Shown here in pieces: positions 48,670 to 60,500 of a stretch of 64,000 nt of DNA. Numbering within the stretch: the first letter of the stretch is position 1; the number at the start of each line of letters is the position of its first letter. The notes beneath the pieces are model-generated. The model had not been told where the DNA came from. It saw nothing but the letters and a program-made list of their open reading frames with translations, and ran no database searches. Location: positions 77,007,281 through 77,071,280 of the forward strand of contig NC_082699.1 in assembly GCF_949987515.2 (NCBI RefSeq), given 5' to 3'. Source of the stretch: Delphinus delphis. Lineage: Eukaryota; Chordata; Mammalia; Artiodactyla; Delphinidae. A program made the translations under genes and the position numbers.

Positions 48670-48684
48670 ACTTATTTACTTCTT
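48670..48684. repeat. Target-site duplication (right)
   Basis: Second copy of ACTTATTTACTTCTT. Confidence 0.9.
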
Positions 48685-49970
48685 AAAAAGGGGTAGGTAT
48701 TACCTGTTTTGCAGGTTTGAGGGCAAGTGCTAATATCCTGTCTGGCACCTGGTACGGGATCAGAAGGGCAGATACAATTGTGAGAACTGACCCTAACGGC
48801 AACCGGCAACCCGGACCAGCGGTCGTCATGGTGCTGAACGGATGGAGACACGGGCCTGACAGGTCACCACCTCCCTGCTGGACGCAGGAGACAGCAGAGC
48901 CAGACCTTCGGAGCCGGGGCTCCGGCCCCCAACGGTGCAGCATCTTTGGTCCCAGCCCAAAGGCAAATGCAGACGGTCACTGGGTCACATGCGGGGCTAC
49001 TACCTGCTACTGACAGAGTTCCGGGAGAGTTGGCTGTATTAAGGTTTCCCAATTTCAGTAAAAATGGTCCAACAGTGGCAGCTGGAGGGAAGAAGAAGGT
49101 TCAAAGAAGAAGAATGGAAAGCAAGGGCGTGTTTATCCGGAAAGCGCGGACAGGCCTCTCTGTGCAGGCTGCCCCCAGGAGCCCCACCGACATCACCCCC
49201 AGGCAAGCTCGTCCCGCGAGATGGACGCACTCAGGAGGACATTTCAAAGTCACCAGGCTGAGGTGGCACAAGGGACAGGCTAGGGAAGAGGGCGGGCTTC
49301 AGGACAGGTCTCTGTGAGGAGTCCTTCGTCCTGGGCGGAATAAGGATCGAAGCGCAAGGACAGGAGAGCCCCAGGAGTGACGGGGGCAAGCCTGATGGCA
49401 GGGAGGGCGCTGGTCCTGCAGGCGCCACACGACGGGGCTCCTCGCGGTACCGTCACCTCCCCCCACTACACTGGGAGGAACGGGAAACAGAGGGGTTAGG
49501 CTGAGACCCAGCGGCTGGCGGGGAGGGGTGAGGCGGGGGCAGAGCGCCTGCCGGTCCCACGTCCAGCTCCGCTGCCCGGCATCCCTTCCCCAGCCCCGCA
49601 GACAACACACTAAGTAACTGACACACAGGAGCCGTGCAAGCGGCGGTTTTCACAGCAGTGATGAGGATGGAAGTGATAAACAGAAAAGAGACAGGGATCG
49701 TAAATCTAAGGGCAACAAGCAGTATTCAGTTCATGAGCTCACTTGGCGGGGCCAGCGTGTAAACCCCACCTCAGGACCAGTGAGCGCCAGGGCTGAAAAC
49801 ACCACTAGGCCCCTGGCGCTCACTGCTCCTGGATGGCCAGGTGCCCTCCACCACCTCCCCCACATGAGGTCACCCTGTCCCTGCAGAGGTGGGTCTCCTG
49901 ACCCACCGGGCAGCCTGCGGGGACCCGTGGACTGTGTTGGCTCTCGGCCAGTTACCAGGCTCCTTGTAAT
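48685..49970. other. Unassigned GC-rich sequence
   Basis: No gene recognised. Confidence 0.35.
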
Positions 49971-49982
49971 AAAGCCCGCCCT

Positions 49983-50249
49983 TTATTATAAGGGGGGGAG
50001 GGACGGACTGGGAGTGTGGGGTTACTAGATGCAAACTGTTACATACAGAATGAACAGACGGCAAGGTCCTACTGTGCAGCACAGGGAGCTATACTCAATA
50101 TCCTGGGGTAAAGCATAATGGAAAAGAATATACAAAAGAATGAATATACGTGTATAACTGAGTCACTGTGCTGTACAGCAGAAATAAACACGACATTGTG
50201 AATCAACTACACTTCAATGAAATATAAATTAAAAAGTAAAAATAAAAAC
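49983..50249 (+). mobile_element. 5'-truncated L1 3' end
   Basis: 'actagatgcaaactgttacatacagaatgaacagacggcaaggtcctactgtgcagcacagggagc' through 'gtacagcagaaataaacacgacattgtgaatcaactacacttcaatg' is the cetartiodactyl L1 3' UTR ending in an A-rich tail. Diverged duplications flank it: AAAGCCCGCCCT (49,971-49,982) and AAAGTCTGCCCT (50,250-50,261), differing at two CpG-linked or transition sites. Confidence 0.85.
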
Positions 50250-50261
50250 AAAGTCTGCCCT

Positions 50262-51202
50262 GCATCTTTCACAGAGTGGCGGGGGAGGTCAGACGAGAGG
50301 AGGGACCTGAAAGCTCGGCTGGGTTGTACTGGGAGGGACAGATCTTCAAGGCCTGCAGGGAGGCTGGGCTCTGCTGGAGAGCCCTGGAGGTCGATGCTCA
50401 CAGGCTGCTGCGGGCGTGACCTGAAGGAGGAGGCCAGAGAGCCGAGCCCTCGTCTTCAGGAAGGGAGGGGAGGAGGGAAGGGGGCAAGGAGGCAGGCAGG
50501 GCAGCCCGACTGCTCCGCACAGCCTGAGAGACGCCTGGCCCCTGCTGCCCCAGACTGCATTCTGTACAACCAGTCACGGGGCGACTCAGGTCCCCAGTGT
50601 GTGTCAGGAATGTGCTTAGAATACTCCAGCCCTGCCAGTCCTTACCGCAGGAAAGCTGTCTCAGCCCTCCCGGGCTGCACCGTGAGTGTCCGTCTCTGCG
50701 TCTGCCCCTCCCGCAGCCTGGGGGCGTCTCCAGGGCTCAGCACACGGAAACAGCATACGTACAGGCTGTTAGCCAGGTGCAGAGTAGGTCTGGAGCTCCC
50801 GGTGTCCCTGCCACGTATCTGGATGTTGCAGATATGACCCAGACAGGTGTGCACACACCTACCGCAAGAGCCACAGTTTCCTTTAAAACACGTCTGTCCA
50901 GCCTTACGTGCCACATATGGGCCATTTTTATTACTACGGTGGGTGTCGAACTAGGCTCAAATTTTTTATGAAGTCTAAATATTGAGAAAATATTAAAATG
51001 CATAATGAAATAATTAGCCAATTCAATCTTTGGTCTTTCCATCTGCTTGAATTTAGATTTACAATAGCAAAAGTCTGCTATCCATCCCATGCCAGATGTC
51101 ATTACCAGATAGGAGGGGAAGTGGGGAGAGAGGGAATGTCCTTAATGCTAATTCTCTTCACTCAAATTCGCCTTTGGGGACAGTCTTCCAATCCCTAAAC
51201 TA
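50262..51202. other. Unassigned sequence
   Basis: 50,930-51,110 is AT-rich and unique-looking; no gene recognised. Confidence 0.35.
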
Positions 51203-51258
51203 GGAGACAGGTGTGTCTGGCACATGGTAGGCATTCAATAAGGATCTGCAGCATGAAT
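51203..51258 (+). repeat. L2/MIR 3' tail fragment
   Basis: 'tgtgtctggcacatggtaggcattcaataaggatctg' matches the shared 3' tail. Confidence 0.6.
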
Positions 51259-53047
51259 TATTAGTCGAACACAAAATAGGGAAGTCAGCTTCTTGAAAGA
51301 ATCAAGGCTAAAACGAGAGAAACCCAAAGACATTTTAGTACGTTTTCAATAGTTTTCAAAGCCCGTTCAGAGTTTTGATGGTCAATATAACCCCGTTAGA
51401 AGGCAAGGACTGTGGGCTCAAGCAGGCCGGGGGGTTCAGTGCTGGCTCCTCCCCGTTTTCTGCAGGAACTCAGAGGCAGCTGCATCAGTAAGATGTGGTG
51501 AGAAACGCCCTGGGAGCTGTTGAGCGGTGCCGAGGACCATGTGGGACCCCTGGGGGCAGCACCCAGGAAATGACACTCGCAGGTGCTGCCGTGCGCCCTG
51601 GCTCCCAGTGAGGCCCAGTCTCCGTGAAACTTGGGGAGGCAGGGCCCCCCCAGTCCCAGAATGAGACCCCGCAGAAGGATGAACCCTTCCCACCGGGTGC
51701 CCGAGCACAGTGCCCCTCCTCCACGGGTGCCAGCCAGGCCTGCCTGGCTCTGCACGAGCCCCTGCACGAAGCCAAGGCTCCAGGACCCAGCGTGGCTCCA
51801 CGCAGGAGGTGCGGAGCCTCCGCAACCCAAGGCCCAGAAAGGACCCTCCTGGCTCGTGCCAGGACGTAGACGCCAGGACTGAGCGCTAATGGCCTCCTTT
51901 TACGACCGCCCGCCCCCCGCCCCCTCCCCACCCCAGGATATGAGCACCTTCACCACGCTCCCCATGGGGACCTGGCCTGGCGGGGAAGCGCTTTGCCGCC
52001 GGCCACCCCCCCTGGGTGCGTCCTTGGCCGCACCACTTCCTGGCTGGACTCAGGGTTAGTCAGCTCACCCTGCTGAGATCCCGTTTCCCCAGCGGACCGT
52101 GAGAGGCGCCGACCAGAGAGGTGTGAACAGTTGACAGAGGTGACGGATGCAGCGAGCCTGGGGCGCGGCGTGGGTGCCGCCTTCCTCCATGCTACGACAC
52201 TCTGCTCACTCAAGCAGTGCAGGCTGACTGGACCCTGACTCTGCTGAGAAGTGGGGTCACCGAGGGAAGGGCACCTCCCGCGGCCCCCCACCTTTTCACT
52301 TCTCTCTGTACAGAAGACAAACGCCTAGCTCCACCATGCATGCCAGGCTCCCTCCGTGAGCCCCTGAGCGCTCTAGTTTCTGGCGTCTGGTTCTCAAAGC
52401 CTTCCATCTACAGCGCTTTATCTGTCACAAGCCCCTCGGAGACAGGGGTCTTGTCTACCAAGCCCAGATTCACGTTAGCTGGTGCAAAAGAACTTGCCTC
52501 GGTCCTGGAAGCTGTGCCTCCTGCAGCCTAAGGTTGCTTCCAGAATCCAGGGCGACGAGCCCACACAACAGCCTGTGACTATCCCACTTCCGCAGAACCA
52601 GTGTGTGAACAAGGTAATCAACAGACATTGCCATCAGAGTTGCCTCTTCCTGGGAGACACCCTGAGCGAGCCATCCTCTCGCACCGTGCGAACTGTGGGG
52701 CATCTCCCACCCCTGTCCCCTTGATAAACTTCTACTCACCCTTAAAAAGCCTGCCGTGGCGACACCCCCTCTGTGAAGCCGCCCCTGACTGCCCTACCCC
52801 CGGCAGCTTCATCCTCTGAACCTCACAGCAGTTGGCATAACGCTCTGTCCCTGCTCCCCAGCCGTCCGTTTAATCCTCAGATGACGCACACGCTCTTTGG
52901 GACCGGGCAACCCCATGAAGCCCCGCCTGCGCACTGCAGTCCCTCAGGCCACTTGCCGCATACCCAACCCAAGGCAGGCACCGAGTAAAGACTGCTGGAA
53001 AAAACACGTCAATAGATAAGTGAACCTGAGTTTTCTCCAGAGCCCCA
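51259..53047. other. Unassigned GC-rich sequence
   Basis: No gene recognised. C-rich run at 51,908-51,935. Confidence 0.35.
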
Positions 53048-53115
53048 CTCACCCAGCCGAGCGTCTACCACGAGCCAGGCACTGATCGGAAACTCAAGGC
53101 AGGGCCACTCATTTT
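53048..53115 (-). repeat. Probable L2 fragment, antisense
   Basis: 'gagcgtctaccacgagccaggcactgatcgg' matches the antisense L2/MIR tail (gagcacctactatgtgccaggcactg). Confidence 0.5.
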
Positions 53116-53530
53116 ATGAAACCATCTTTTTTGTGCAGTCCTCCTAACGCCCCCACCCCAGGCTTTGCAAAATGGCATCTGCGTGCCTTGCTGAGCTGTA
53201 CAGCCTGATTTCAGTTTCCCCAACAATCGTATCCTGTGTTCAGCTGTCAGTATGTGGAACCTCCCGACCCCAAGCCCAGCGTTGATAGGTGGCCGTTAGA
53301 ACCGGTCACTAACACAGATCTCAACGCTGACAGGAAACACGTGATCCAAGTGAGAGCAGCTCCGGCCCCAAGGAGGCCTTTCCTCATCCTGAACCTGTAC
53401 TTCACTCGTGGGGCCCTGGGCATGGTGGAAGGGTGAGAAAATGCCCACTCTTTGGTCCGTATCTCCCTGCCATGCCGTTTGTGAGTTATCTGTGGCTAGC
53501 GCTCAACAGCTGACCCCTCTGGGGTCCTCC
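53116..53530. other. Unassigned sequence
   Basis: No gene recognised. Confidence 0.35.
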
Positions 53531-53726
53531 TCAGGGATCCGCAGGTCGGGGTGGGCACCGGGAAAAGGATATGATGGTCCAGTGGATGTCCAGCTTGCTG
53601 TTGATCTCCAGGCCTCGGGCTTCCTGCCTCTCCTCCTCCAGCTCCTTGGAATTTGCAAACTGCCCCTTCTCCCCAGGGGATTCTGGGAAACTCTCAAAGT
53701 TGAACTTGTCCACTTGAATAGCCATT
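53531..53726 (-). CDS. Candidate coding exon, product unknown
   Basis: On the minus strand a pyrimidine tract and AG (53,727-53,728) form a strong 3' splice site, followed one base later by ATG (53,723-53,725). The frame then runs 64 codons to a stop at 53,531. Its first ~48 residues are protein-like: [20 protein letters not shown], then a charged, Glu/Lys/Arg-rich stretch containing [21 protein letters not shown]. This low-complexity-free hydrophilic composition differs from the Pro/Ser/Arg-rich chance frames elsewhere. The other two frames are not convincing (one stops early). No canonical 5' splice site is visible; a weak CCG/GTGCCC lies about 40 bases before the stop. It could be an internal exon, a terminal exon or a pseudogene piece. 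I do not recognise the protein. Confidence 0.4.
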
Positions 53727-54154
53727 CTAAGAGAAGGGCGAAACAGAGCAGAGAATTAATCAGGAGGGCAATTTCTTCTGTGGGCTGCTGGAAAAGCAGC
53801 CCATGCCAGCATGAGACAGGATAATGAATCATTATCGTTAGTAATTCATAACCGATTCACTCCAAGAAAATGAAATAATTGACTCCCAGGGTAGTACCAG
53901 CTTCAGAGCTGGCTCAACACCGTTTAGCACGGAAGACACAGTCAGAATGTTCAACCCCAGAAGGAAATCTGAATTCTGGAATAGGGTAAGGCAGAGAGGA
54001 AGCAAGGGAAAAATCACAGAGGGGCGACCTGGCAACCACTTACCCCTGGGCCCCCAAAAGCCAGGGGGAACTGCAGCCTCGTCATCAGAGCCCTGCCTGC
54101 CGCGCTGCACTTCACCCTTGGCCAGATGGACTTGCTCACACACGCCGAGTGCTC
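53727..54154. other. Unassigned sequence upstream of the candidate exon
   Basis: Would be intron if the exon is real. No other exon recognised. Confidence 0.3.
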
Positions 54155-54700
54155 CGCCAGTCGCACAGCTCCCCACCTACCCACTTCCAGCCCCTGAGCC
54201 CAGGACCCCACCCTCCCTTCAGGTCTCGGCGCAAGTACAACATCCTCTACAGAGCCTCCCACACTGCTGCTGTGTCCCGCACTCGCAACCTTCTGGCAGT
54301 TTCCAGAACACACCAGGCTCTTCCTCCCTTAGTCTTTGTGCCCACAGCTCCCCACATGGGAATGTTCTTCTCCTGACCCTTGGCACAGCTGGAGGCTTTC
54401 ATCCTTTAGATTTGAGCTTAAGAAAGGCCTTCCCAGCCCACCTCTCCACAGCAGCTTTCCATCTCATCCCTCCCCTCACCCCATTCTCCACTGCGGCATT
54501 CAACCTATTTCTGCAATAGCATTTACCATGAGCTGTAAATATTTACTTCTGGATTTGTTAACTGTCTATCAATCCTACCAAAATTCAGCTCCTTGAGGGC
54601 AGAGATCCTCTTGTCTTGTTTACCAGTGTTTCCCAGGCCTGGAAAAAAGCCTGCCGGGCACACTGGAGTAACCGGTTCAGAGAAGAAATGAATGAGTGAA
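54155..54700 (+). repeat. L2 LINE 3' part
   Basis: 'ttcaggtctcggcgcaag', 'cctttagatttgagcttaagaaaggccttcc', 'aattcagctccttgagggcagagatcctcttgtcttgtttacc' and the tail 'gaagaaatgaatgagtgaatt' follow the L2 consensus. The full-length L1 landed at its 3' end. Confidence 0.75.
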
Positions 54701-54702
54701 TT

Positions 54703-54715
54703 AAGATCCTTCCCT
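54703..54715. repeat. Target-site duplication of the full-length L1 (left)
   Basis: AAGATCCTTCCCT, identical to 61,723-61,735. The junction reads TT/AAGA, so the nicked strand is TCTT/AA, close to the L1 endonuclease preference TTTT/AA. Confidence 0.95.
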
Positions 54716-56597
54716 GGATCTAGGGGAAGACGACGGAACAGTAAGACGCGGAGATCACCTTCCTTCCCACAGATACATCAGAAATACATCTACACGTGGA
54801 ACAACTCCTACAGAACACCTACTGAACGCTGGCAGAAGACCTCAGACCTCCCAAAAGGCAAGAAACTCCCCACGTACCTGGGTAGGGAAAAAGAAAAAAG
54901 AATAAACAGAGACAAAAGGATAGGGACGGGCCCTGCACCAGTGGGAGGGAGCCGTGAAGGAGGAAAGGTTTCCACACACTAGAAGCCCCTTCGCGGGCGG
55001 AGACTGCGGGTGGTGGAGGGGGAAGCTTCGGAGCCGCGGAGGAGAGCGCAGCAACAGGGGTGAGGAGGGCAAAGCAGAGAGATTCCCGCACAGAGGATCA
55101 GGGCCGACCTGCACTCACCAGCCCGAGAGGCTTGTCTGCTCCCCCGCCGGGGCGGGCGGGGCTGGGAGCTGAGGCTCGGGCTTCGGTCGGAGCGCAGGGA
55201 GAGGACTGGGGTTGGCGGCGTGAACACAGCCTGCAGGGGGCTAGTGCGCCACAGCTAGCCGAGAGGGAGTCCGGGAAGAAGTCTGGACCTGCCAAAGAGG
55301 CAAGAGACTTTTTCTTCCCTCTTTGTTTCCTGGTGCACGAGGAGAGGGGATTGAGAGCGCTGCTTAAAGGAGCTCCAGAGACGGGCGTGAGCCGCGGCTA
55401 AAAGCGCACACCCCAGAGACGGGCATGGGACACTAGGGCTGCTGCTGCCGCCACCAAGAAGCCTGTGTGCGAGCACAGGTCACTCTCCACACCTCCCTTC
55501 TGGGGAGCCTGTGCAGCCCGCCACCGCCAGGGTCCCGGGAACCAGGGACAACTTCCCCGGGAGAACGCAAGGCGCGCCTCAGGCTGGTGCAACGTCACGC
55601 CGGCCTCTGCCGCCGCAAGCACGCCCCGCACTCCGTGCCCCTCCCCACCCCCCCCCCACCCCCCGGCACCTGAGTGAGCCAGAGCCCGCGAATCAGCGGC
55701 TCCTTTAACCCTGTCCTGTCTGAGCGAAGAACAGACGCCCTCCAGCGACCCACATGCAGAGGCGGGGCAAAATCCAAAGCTGAGCCCCGGGAGCTGTGAG
55801 AACAAAGAAGAGAAAGGGAAATCTCTCCCAGCAGCCTCAGGAGCAGCGGATTAATCCCCACAATCAACCTGATGTACCCTTCATCTGTGGAATACCTGAA
55901 TAGACAACGAATCATCCCAAATTGAGGAAGTGGACTTTGAGAGCAAGCTTTATTATTTTTTCCCCTTTTCCTCTTTTTGTGAGTGTGTATGTGTATGCTT
56001 CTGTGTGACATTTTGTCTGTATAGCTTTGCTTTCACCATTTGTCCTAGGGTTCTATCCGTCCGTTTTTTTTTTTTTTTTTTACTTTTTAAAACATTTTTT
56101 TCTTAATAATTATTTTTTTATTTTAATAACTTTATTTTCTTTTATCTTCTTCCTTCCTCCCTTCCTTCCTTCCCTTTCTCTCTCTCTGTCTTTCCCTCCC
56201 AGCTCCAGGTAATATTAAACAGCGAAAATCTCCCACAGATCTCCCTCTCAACACCAGCACCCAGCTTCACTCAACGACCAGCAAGCTACAGTGCTGGACA
56301 CCCTATGCCAAACAACTAGCAAGACAGGAACACAACCCCACCCATTAGCAGACAGGCTGCCTAAAATCATAATAAGTCCACAGACACGCCAAAGCACATC
56401 ACCAGACGTGGACCTGCCCACCAGAAACAGAAGATCCAGCCTCATCCACCAGAACACAGGCACTAGTCCCCTACACCAGGAAGCCTACACAACCCACTGA
56501 ACCAACCTTAGCCACTGGGGGCAGACACCAAAAACAACGGGAACTACGAACCTGCAGCCTGCAAAAAGGAGACCCCAAACACAGTAAGATAAGCAAA
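54716..56597 (+). promoter_or_regulatory. L1 5' UTR with internal promoter
   Basis: 1.9 kb upstream of ORF1, in L1 the place of the internal RNA polymerase II promoter. 54,990-55,700 is CpG- and G/C-box-rich (for example 'ccgccggggcgggcggggctg' around 55,145). The 5' edge reads AAGACGACGG at 54,728-54,737, where related copies have AAGATGGCGG, a YY1-type site, so that site is likely lost. A C-run (about 55,647-55,663) and a long T/CT-rich tract (56,065-56,200) follow. Confidence 0.8.
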
Positions 56598-57485
56598 ATG
56601 AGAAGACAGAAAAACACACAGCAGATGAAGGAGCAAGATAAAAACCCACCAGACCTAACAAATGAAGAGGAAATAGGCAGTCTACCTGAAAAAGAATTCA
56701 GAATAATGATAGGAAAGATGATCCAAAATCTTGGAAATAGAATAGACAAAATGCAAGAAACATTTAACAAGGACCTAGAAGAACTAAAGATGAAACAAGC
56801 AACGATGAACAACACAATAAATGAAATTAAAAATACTCTAAAAGGGATCAATAGCAGAATAACTGAGGCAGAAGAATGGATAAGTGACCTGGAGGATAAA
56901 ATAGTGGAACTAACTACTGCAGAGCAGAATAAAGAAAAAGGAATGAAAAGAATGGAGGACAGTCTCAGAGACCTCTGGGATAACATTAAACACACCAACA
57001 TTCGAATTATAGGGGTTCCAGAAGAGAAAAAGAAAGACACTGAGAAAATATTTGAAGAGATTATAGTTGAAAACTTCCCTAATATGGGAAAATAAATAGT
57101 TAATCAAGTCCAGGAAGCACAGAGAGTCCCATACAGGATAAATCCAAGGAGAAACACATCAAGACTCATATTAATCAAACTGTCAAAAATTAAATACAAA
57201 GAAAACATATTAAAAGCAGCAAGGGAAAAACAACAAATAACACACAAGGGAATCCCCATAAGGTTAACAGCTGATCTCTCAGCAGAAACCCTACAAGCCA
57301 GAAAGGAGTGGCAGGACATACTGAAAGTGATGAAGGAGAAAAACCTGCAGCCAAGACTACTCTACCCAGCAAGGATCTCATTCAGATTTGATGGAGAAAT
57401 TAAAACCTTTACAGACAAGCAAAAGCTGAGAAAGTTCAGCACCACCAAACCAGCTTTACCACAAATGCTAAAGGATCTTCTCTAG
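56598..57485 (+). pseudogene. L1 ORF1 (RNA-binding protein), one premature stop
   Basis: In L1 this protein is a trimeric nucleic-acid chaperone that coats the L1 RNA. The frame runs 295 codons from ATG 56,598 to TAG 57,483-57,485 with no frameshift. One in-frame TAA at 57,093-57,095 (codon 166) ends the product early. Residues ~30-130 form a Lys/Glu-rich coiled coil with heptad-like spacing (trimerisation). The RNA-recognition domain begins near 'NIRIIGVPEE' (about residue 135), so the stop lies inside it; most of that domain and the whole C-terminal domain are lost. Translation beyond the stop is clean through the usual C-terminal region to 'KPALPQMLKDLL'. The TAA most likely arose from GAA (Glu) by one base change. 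ORF2 follows 58 bp downstream. Confidence 0.92.
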
Positions 57486-57543
57486 GCAAGAAACACAAGA
57501 GAAGGAAAAGACCTACAATAACAAACCCAAAACAATTAAGAAA

Positions 57544-60500
57544 ATGAGAATAGGAACATACATACAGATAATTACCTTAAATGTAAGTGGATTAAATGCT
57601 CCCACCAAAAGACACAGACTGGCTGAATGGATACAAAAACAAGACCCATATATATGCTGTCTACAAGAGACCCACTTCAGACCTAGAGATACATACAGAC
57701 TGAAAGTGAGGGGATGGAAAAAGATATTCCATGAAAATCGAAACCAAAAGAAAGCTGGAGTAGCAATTCTCATATCATACAAAATAGACATTAAAATAAA
57801 GACTATTTGAAGAGAAAAGAAGGACACTACATAATCATCAAGGGATCGATCCAAGAAGAAGATAAAACAATTGTAAATATTTATGCACCCACCATAGGAG
57901 CACCTCAATACATAAGGCAAATACTAACAGCCATAAAAGGGGAAATCGACTGTAAAACATTCATAGTAGAGGACTTTAACACTTTCACCAATGGACAGAT
58001 CATCCAAAATGAAAATAAATAAGGAAACACAAGCTTTAAATGATACATTAAACAAAATGGACTTAATTGATATTTATAGGACATTCCATCCAAAAATAAC
58101 AGAATACACATTTTCCTCAAGTGCTCATGGAACATTCTCCAGGATAGATCATATGTTGGGTCACAAATCAAGCCTTGGTAAATTTAAGAAAATTGAAATG
58201 GTATCAAGTATCTTTTCTGACCACAACGCTATGAAACTAGATATCAATTACAGGAAAAGATCTGTAAAAAATACAAACACATGGAGGTTAAACAATACAC
58301 TACTTAATAACAAAGTGATCACTGAAGAAATCAAAGAGGAAATCCAAAAATACCTAGAAACAAATGACAATGGAGACATGACAACCCAAAACCTATGGGA
58401 TGCAGCAAAAGCAGTTCTAAGAGGGAAGTTTATAGCAATACAATCCAACCTTAAGAAACAGGAAACATCTCAAATAAACAACCTAAACTTGCACCTAAAG
58501 CAATTAGAGAAAGAAGAACAAAAAAACCCCAAAGTTAGCAGAAGGAAAGAAATCATAAAGATCAGATCAGAAATAAATGAAAAAGAAATGAAGGAAACGA
58601 CAGCAAAGATCAATAAAACTAAAAGCTGGTTCTCTGAGGAGATAAACAAAATTGATAAACCATTAGCCAGACTCATCAAGAAAAAAAAGGGAGAAGACTC
58701 AAATCAATAGAATTAGAAATGAAAAAGGAGAAGTAACAACTGACACTGCAGAAATACAAAAGATCATGAGAGATTACTACAAGCAACTCTATGCCAATAA
58801 AATGGACAACGTGGAAGAAATGGACAAATTCTTAGAAATGCATAACCTGCCAAGACTGAATCAGGAAGAAATAGAAAATATGAACAGACCAATCACAAGC
58901 ACTGAAATTTAAACTGTGATTAAAAATCTTCCAACAAACAAAAGCCCAGGACCAGAGGGCTTCACAGGCGAATTCTATCAAACATTTAGAGAAGAGCTAA
59001 CACCTATCCTTCTCAAACTCTTCCAAAATATAGCAGAGGGAGGAACACTCCCAAACTCACTCTACGAGGCCACCATCACCCTGATACCAAAACCAGACAA
59101 GGATGTCACAAAGAAAGAAAACTACAGGCCAATATCACTGATGAACATAGATGCAAAAATCCTCAACAAAATACTAGCAAACAGAATCCAACAGCACATT
59201 AAAAGGACCATACACCATGATCAAATGGGGTTTATTCCAGGAACGCAAGGATTCTTCAATATACGCAAATCAATCAACGTGATACACCATATTAACAAAT
59301 TGAAGGAGAAAAACCATATGGTCATCTCAATAGATGCAGAGAAAGCTTTCGACAAAGTTCAACACCCATTTATGATAAAAACCCTGCAGAAAGTAGGCAT
59401 AGAGGGAACTTTCCTCAACATAATAAAGGCCATATATGACAAACCCACAGCCAACATCATCCTCAATGGTGAAAAACTGAAACCATTTCACTAAGATCAG
59501 GAAGAAGACAAGGTTGCCCACTCTCACCACTCTTATTCAACATAGTTTTGGAAGTTTTAGCCACAGCAATCAGAGAAGAAAAGGAAATAAAAGGAATCCA
59601 AATCAGAAAAGAAGAAGTAAAGCTGTCACTGTTTGCAGATGACATGATACTATACATAGAGAATCCTAAAGATGCTACCAGAAATCTACTAGAGCTAATC
59701 AATGAATTTGGTAAAGCAGCAGGATACAAAATTAACGCACAGAAATCTCTGGCATTCCTATACACTAATGATGAAAAATCTGAAAGTGAAATCAAGAAAA
59801 CACTACCATTTACCATTGCAACTAAAAGAATAAAATATCTAGGAATAAACCTACCTAAAAAGACAAAAGACCTGTATGCAGAAAATTATAAGACACTGAT
59901 GAAAGAAATTAAAGATGATACAAATAGATGGAGAGATATACCATGTTCTTGGATTGGAAGAATCAACATTGTGAAAATGACTCTACTACCCAAAGCAATC
60001 TACAGATTCAATGCAATCCCTATCAAACTACCACTGGCATTTTTCACAGAACTAAAACAAAAAATTTCACAATTTGTCTGGAAACACAAAAGACCCCGAG
60101 TAGCCAAAGCAATCATGAGAACGAAAAACGGAGCTGGAGGAATCAGGCTCCCTGACTTCAGGCTATACTGCAAAGCTACAGTAATCAAGACAGTATGGTA
60201 CTGGCACAAAAACAGAAAGATAGATCAATGGAACAGGATAGAAAGCCCAGAGATAAACCCACGCACATATGGTCACCTTATGTTTGATAAAGGAGGCAGA
60301 AATGTACAGTGGAGAAAGGACACTTTAATAAGTGGTGCTGGGAAAACTGGACAGGTACATGTAAAAGTATGAGATTAGATCACTCTCTAACACCATACAC
60401 AAAAATAAGCTCAAAATGGATTAAAGACCTAAATGTAAGGCCAGAAACTATCAAACTCTTAGAGGAAAACATAGGCAGAACACTCTATGACATAAATCAC

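Noticed and set aside
51396..51931. Overlapping 130-150-codon minus frames
   Set aside because: All three frames are open together, so base composition, not coding, explains them.
56471..57040. 189-codon frame antisense to L1 ORF1
   Set aside because: Shadow of the A-rich L1 coding strand; Ser/Leu/Phe-rich composition is a known artefact.
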